Shown: positions 61,853-64,000 of the stretch, one piece after another
Layout of the letters: each line of letters starts with the position of its first letter
Position numbering within the stretch: position 1 is the stretch's first letter
Assembly (NCBI RefSeq): GCF_002105555.1
Contig: NZ_CP020612.1
Span: 310,001-374,000, forward strand
Origin: Paracoccus contaminans
Lineage (GTDB): Bacteria > Pseudomonadota > Alphaproteobacteria > Rhodobacterales > Rhodobacteraceae
DNA: 64,000 nt
Reading direction: 5' to 3'
The notes under the pieces: generated by a model
What the model was told of the DNA's origin: nothing
The model's database searches: none
The model's input: only the letters and a program-made list of their open reading frames with translations
Translations under genes and position numbers: made by a program

Positions 61853-62980
61853 TCAGTCGGCGGCGTTCGCCTCGGCCCGGCTTTTGCCCGAAACGTCCAG
61901 GGCCAGGGTCGCGGCCATCAGACCGTCAAGATCGCCGTCCAGAACGCCCTGCGTATCGGATGTCTCAAAGCCGGTGCGCAGATCCTTGACCATCTGGTAG
62001 GGCTGCAGGACATAGCTGCGGATCTGGTTTCCCCAGCCGGCATCGCCCTTGCTTTCATGGGCGGCGTTGATGGCCGCGTTGCGCTTGTCCAGTTCCAGCT
62101 GATAGAGGCGCGAGCGCAGCGCATTCATCGCGATCTCGCGGTTCTGGTGCTGCGATTTCATCGAACTGGTCACGACGATATTGGTGGGCAGGTGGGTGAT
62201 TCGCACCGCCGAATCGGTCGTGTTGACGTGCTGACCGCCAGCACCAGAGGACCGATAGGTGTCGATCCGGATTTCATTGTCCGGGATCACGATCTCGATG
62301 TTGTCGTCCACCACCGGATAGACCCAGACCGATGAGAACGACGTGTGCCGGCGGGCGGCACTGTCATAGGGGCTGATGCGCACCAGCCGGTGCACGCCCG
62401 ATTCCGATTTCAGCCAGCCATAGGCGTTCGGCCCGCTGATCTTGTAGGCGGCCGAGCGGATACCGGCCTCATCGCCCGCCGTTTCGGATTGCAGCTCGAC
62501 CTTGTAGCCCTTCTTCTCGGCCCAGCGGGTGTACATCCGCGCCAGCATCGACGCCCAGTCGCAGCTTTCCGTCCCGCCCGCCCCGGCGTTGATTTCCAGG
62601 AAGGTGTCGTTGCCGTCCGCCTCGCCGTCCAGCAGCGCCTCAAGCTCCTTGGTGGCGGCAAGGTCGGCCAGCGATTTCAGCGTCGCCTCCGCCTCGGCGA
62701 CGATCTCGGCGTCATCCTCGGCCTCGCCCAGTTCGATCAACTCGACATTGTCGCGCAGGTCCTGGTCGATGCGGCGATAGGTTTCCACCTTGTCCGACAG
62801 GACCTGCCGGTCGCGCATCAGCTTCTGCGCGCGGGCCGGGTCGGACCACAGATCGCCATCCTCGATCATGGCGTTCATCTCTTCCAGGCGGTGCGGCGCG
62901 GTGTCCCAGTCCATGCGCTGCGCCAGCAGGCCCAGCGACTTGCGGATGGCTTCGACGGTGGCTTGGGTTTCGGCACGCAT
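61853..62980 (-). CDS. prfB: peptide chain release factor 2
   Basis: RF2 recognises UAA and UGA. The 375-residue protein has the catalytic GGQ at 248-250 ([18 protein letters not shown]) and the stop-codon recognition loop [16 protein letters not shown], reading SPY where E. coli has SPF. The frame is continuous from ATG 62980: there is no in-frame UGA and no programmed frameshift near codon 26, unlike E. coli. It follows mrcA on the same strand. Confidence 0.96.
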   Translation of the reverse strand: MRAETQATVEAIRKSLGLLAQRMDWDTAPHRLEEMNAMIEDGDLWSDPARAQKLMRDRQVLSDKVETYRRIDQDLRDNVELIELGEAEDDAEIVAEAEATLKSLADLAATKELEALLDGEADGNDTFLEINAGAGGTESCDWASMLARMYTRWAEKKGYKVELQSETAGDEAGIRSAAYKISGPNAYGWLKSESGVHRLVRISPYDSAARRHTSFSSVWVYPVVDDNIEIVIPDNEIRIDTYRSSGAGGQHVNTTDSAVRITHLPTNIVVTSSMKSQHQNREIAMNALRSRLYQLELDKRNAAINAAHESKGDAGWGNQIRSYVLQPYQMVKDLRTGFETSDTQGVLDGDLDGLMAATLALDVSGKSRAEANAAD

Positions 62981-63079
62981 GGGCGGTCCCTGATGGGCTG
63001 TCTGCAAGAATGGATCGAGATAACCGCTCGGCCGCCCACGCACAAGACGGGCAGCCGGGCCGCAGTCAGAAGGGCCGGG

Positions 63080-64000
63080 TCAATACAGCCCGCCCGAACT
63101 CATCGAGCCATAGTCGGCCTTCTTGGGGATGATCTTCTTCTTGCCGGTCGATGTCGTCACCGCCTTGGCAGCCTTTTCGGTCACGTCGCTGCTTTTCTTG
63201 AAGCCGGGCAGCTGATCCTTGGGCACCCGCTGAAAGCCGCCATCCACGACCCGCTGCCCCGATGAGGGCGAGGTTCCGTTGCGGAAATATTCCGAGATGA
63301 CGCCCTTGCCATAGGACACATCGGCGAAATACCCCCCCGGCGGCACCTTGAATTTCGTCCCGCCATACTGCTTGACCGCCTGGCGCATGAAGGCGTTGAA
63401 TACCGGGACGCACAGCGTGCCCCCATAGGCGTTCGAGCCGAGGCTGCGCGGGTCGTCATAGCCCAGGTAACAGCCCGCGACCATGTTCGAGGTAAAGCCG
63501 ATGAACCACACGTCCTTGGCGTCGTTGGTGGTGCCGGTCTTGCCCGCCACCGGCACCGGCAGCTTGACCCCCTTGCCCGAGCCGCGCTTGACCACCCCTT
63601 CGAGCATCGAGGTCAGCTGATAGGCGGTGATCGCGTCCATCACCCTTTCGCGATCCGATGCGATCACCGGCGCCGTGCCCGCCGGCAGGCTGCCCATGTC
63701 GCAGGTCCGGCAAAGGCGCTTGTCATGGCGATAGACGGTGCGGCCCCAGCGATCCTGCACCCGGTCCACCAGTGTCGGCTCGACCCGCTCGCCGCCATTG
63801 GCGAACATCGCATAGGCGGCGACCATCTTGAACAATGTGGTTTCCTGCGCCCCCAGGCTGTTGGCCAGGAAGGGCGCCAGCTTGTCATAGACGCCGAAGC
63901 GTTCGGCATAGCGCGCGACGGTCTGCATCCCGATATCCTGCGCGATGCGGATCGTCATGAGGTTGCGCGACTGCTCGATCCCCGTGCGCAGCGGGACCGG
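63080..64000 (-). CDS. mrcA: penicillin-binding protein 1A, C-terminal part (cut by window end)
   Basis: Bifunctional PBP1A polymerises and cross-links peptidoglycan. Only the last 306 residues are visible. The SxN motif is SRN (EQSRNLMTIRIAQDIG), the KTG motif is in PVAGKTGTTNDAKDVWFIGF, and the region between contains LGAQETTLFKMVAAYAMFANGG. The C-terminal tail is Ser/Lys-rich with an IPKK stretch. The reading frame runs open to base 64000, so the transglycosylase domain and the SxxK Ser lie outside. Confidence 0.95.
   Translation of the reverse strand, partial: PVPLRTGIEQSRNLMTIRIAQDIGMQTVARYAERFGVYDKLAPFLANSLGAQETTLFKMVAAYAMFANGGERVEPTLVDRVQDRWGRTVYRHDKRLCRTCDMGSLPAGTAPVIASDRERVMDAITAYQLTSMLEGVVKRGSGKGVKLPVPVAGKTGTTNDAKDVWFIGFTSNMVAGCYLGYDDPRSLGSNAYGGTLCVPVFNAFMRQAVKQYGGTKFKVPPGGYFADVSYGKGVISEYFRNGTSPSSGQRVVDGGFQRVPKDQLPGFKKSSDVTEKAAKAVTTSTGKKKIIPKKADYGSMSSGGLY

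Noticed and set aside
62880..62980. Programmed frameshift at the 5' end of prfB
   Set aside because: The reading frame is continuous from ATG 62980, and the codons around position 26 contain no UGA.

Overview
The window is high-GC DNA with short intergenic gaps, many 1-20 nt gene overlaps and frequent GTG/TTG starts. Gene content points to an alphaproteobacterium of the Rhodobacteraceae, most like Paracoccus: a sciP-ctrA pair, alpha-type SspB, PntAB, a RibB with a degenerate cyclohydrolase domain, LexA boxes of the GTTC-N7-GTTC type and a GTTATGTTATAAC-type Zur site. The genus is an inference; no rRNA is present.

Layout. 0.2-14.1 kb holds a DUF481 outer-membrane protein and a riboflavin/NusB/NrdR block on the minus strand (small membrane protein, nusB, ribH, ribBX, an unknown gene, ribE; then ribD, nrdR, rmuC). 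The block is split by a plus-strand capsule trio (kpsS-like, polysaccharide export lipoprotein, kpsC). 14.1-19.2 kb is the macromolecular-synthesis region (BLUF photoreceptor, rpoD, dnaG, TetR). 19.3-32.7 kb carries lldD, rplY, trmFO, gluQ, hisI, a scaffold-like Fe-S protein, a tiny gene behind two LexA boxes, recG, ligA, an Uup-type ABC-F protein and a probably Zur-controlled zinT. 32.9-41.6 kb carries rplU-rpmA, sufE, glutathione peroxidase, mnmA, sciP-ctrA, a nucleoside hydrolase, a YitT protein, an ArsC-like reductase behind a coupled mini-ORF, and an L,D-transpeptidase. 41.7-53.8 kb carries pntAB, a Thr/Ala-tailed membrane protein, pepN, an acyltransferase, an FAH-family hydrolase, fumC, a Hint-domain protein, a methyltransferase and sspB. 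53.9-64 kb carries two tandem tRNA-Asp genes, two neighbouring PRC-barrel proteins (one with about 20 nonapeptide repeats), anmK, tyrS-psuK-psuG, a patatin, prfB and the 3' part of mrcA.

Most genes are core housekeeping genes. There is no CRISPR array, prophage, insertion sequence or obvious island. The most interesting candidate is at 25.36-25.66 kb: a self-contained transcription unit with two perfect LexA-type boxes, a ribosome binding site, a 40-residue single-span membrane protein and its own terminator. This is the architecture of an SOS-induced membrane micro-protein, by analogy with Caulobacter SidA. Other leads are the nonapeptide-repeat PRC protein, the BLUF gene translationally coupled to rpoD, the mini-ORF coupled to the ArsC-like gene, and the multi-hairpin leader of rplU.

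All functional calls come from reading motifs and context; no database search was run.
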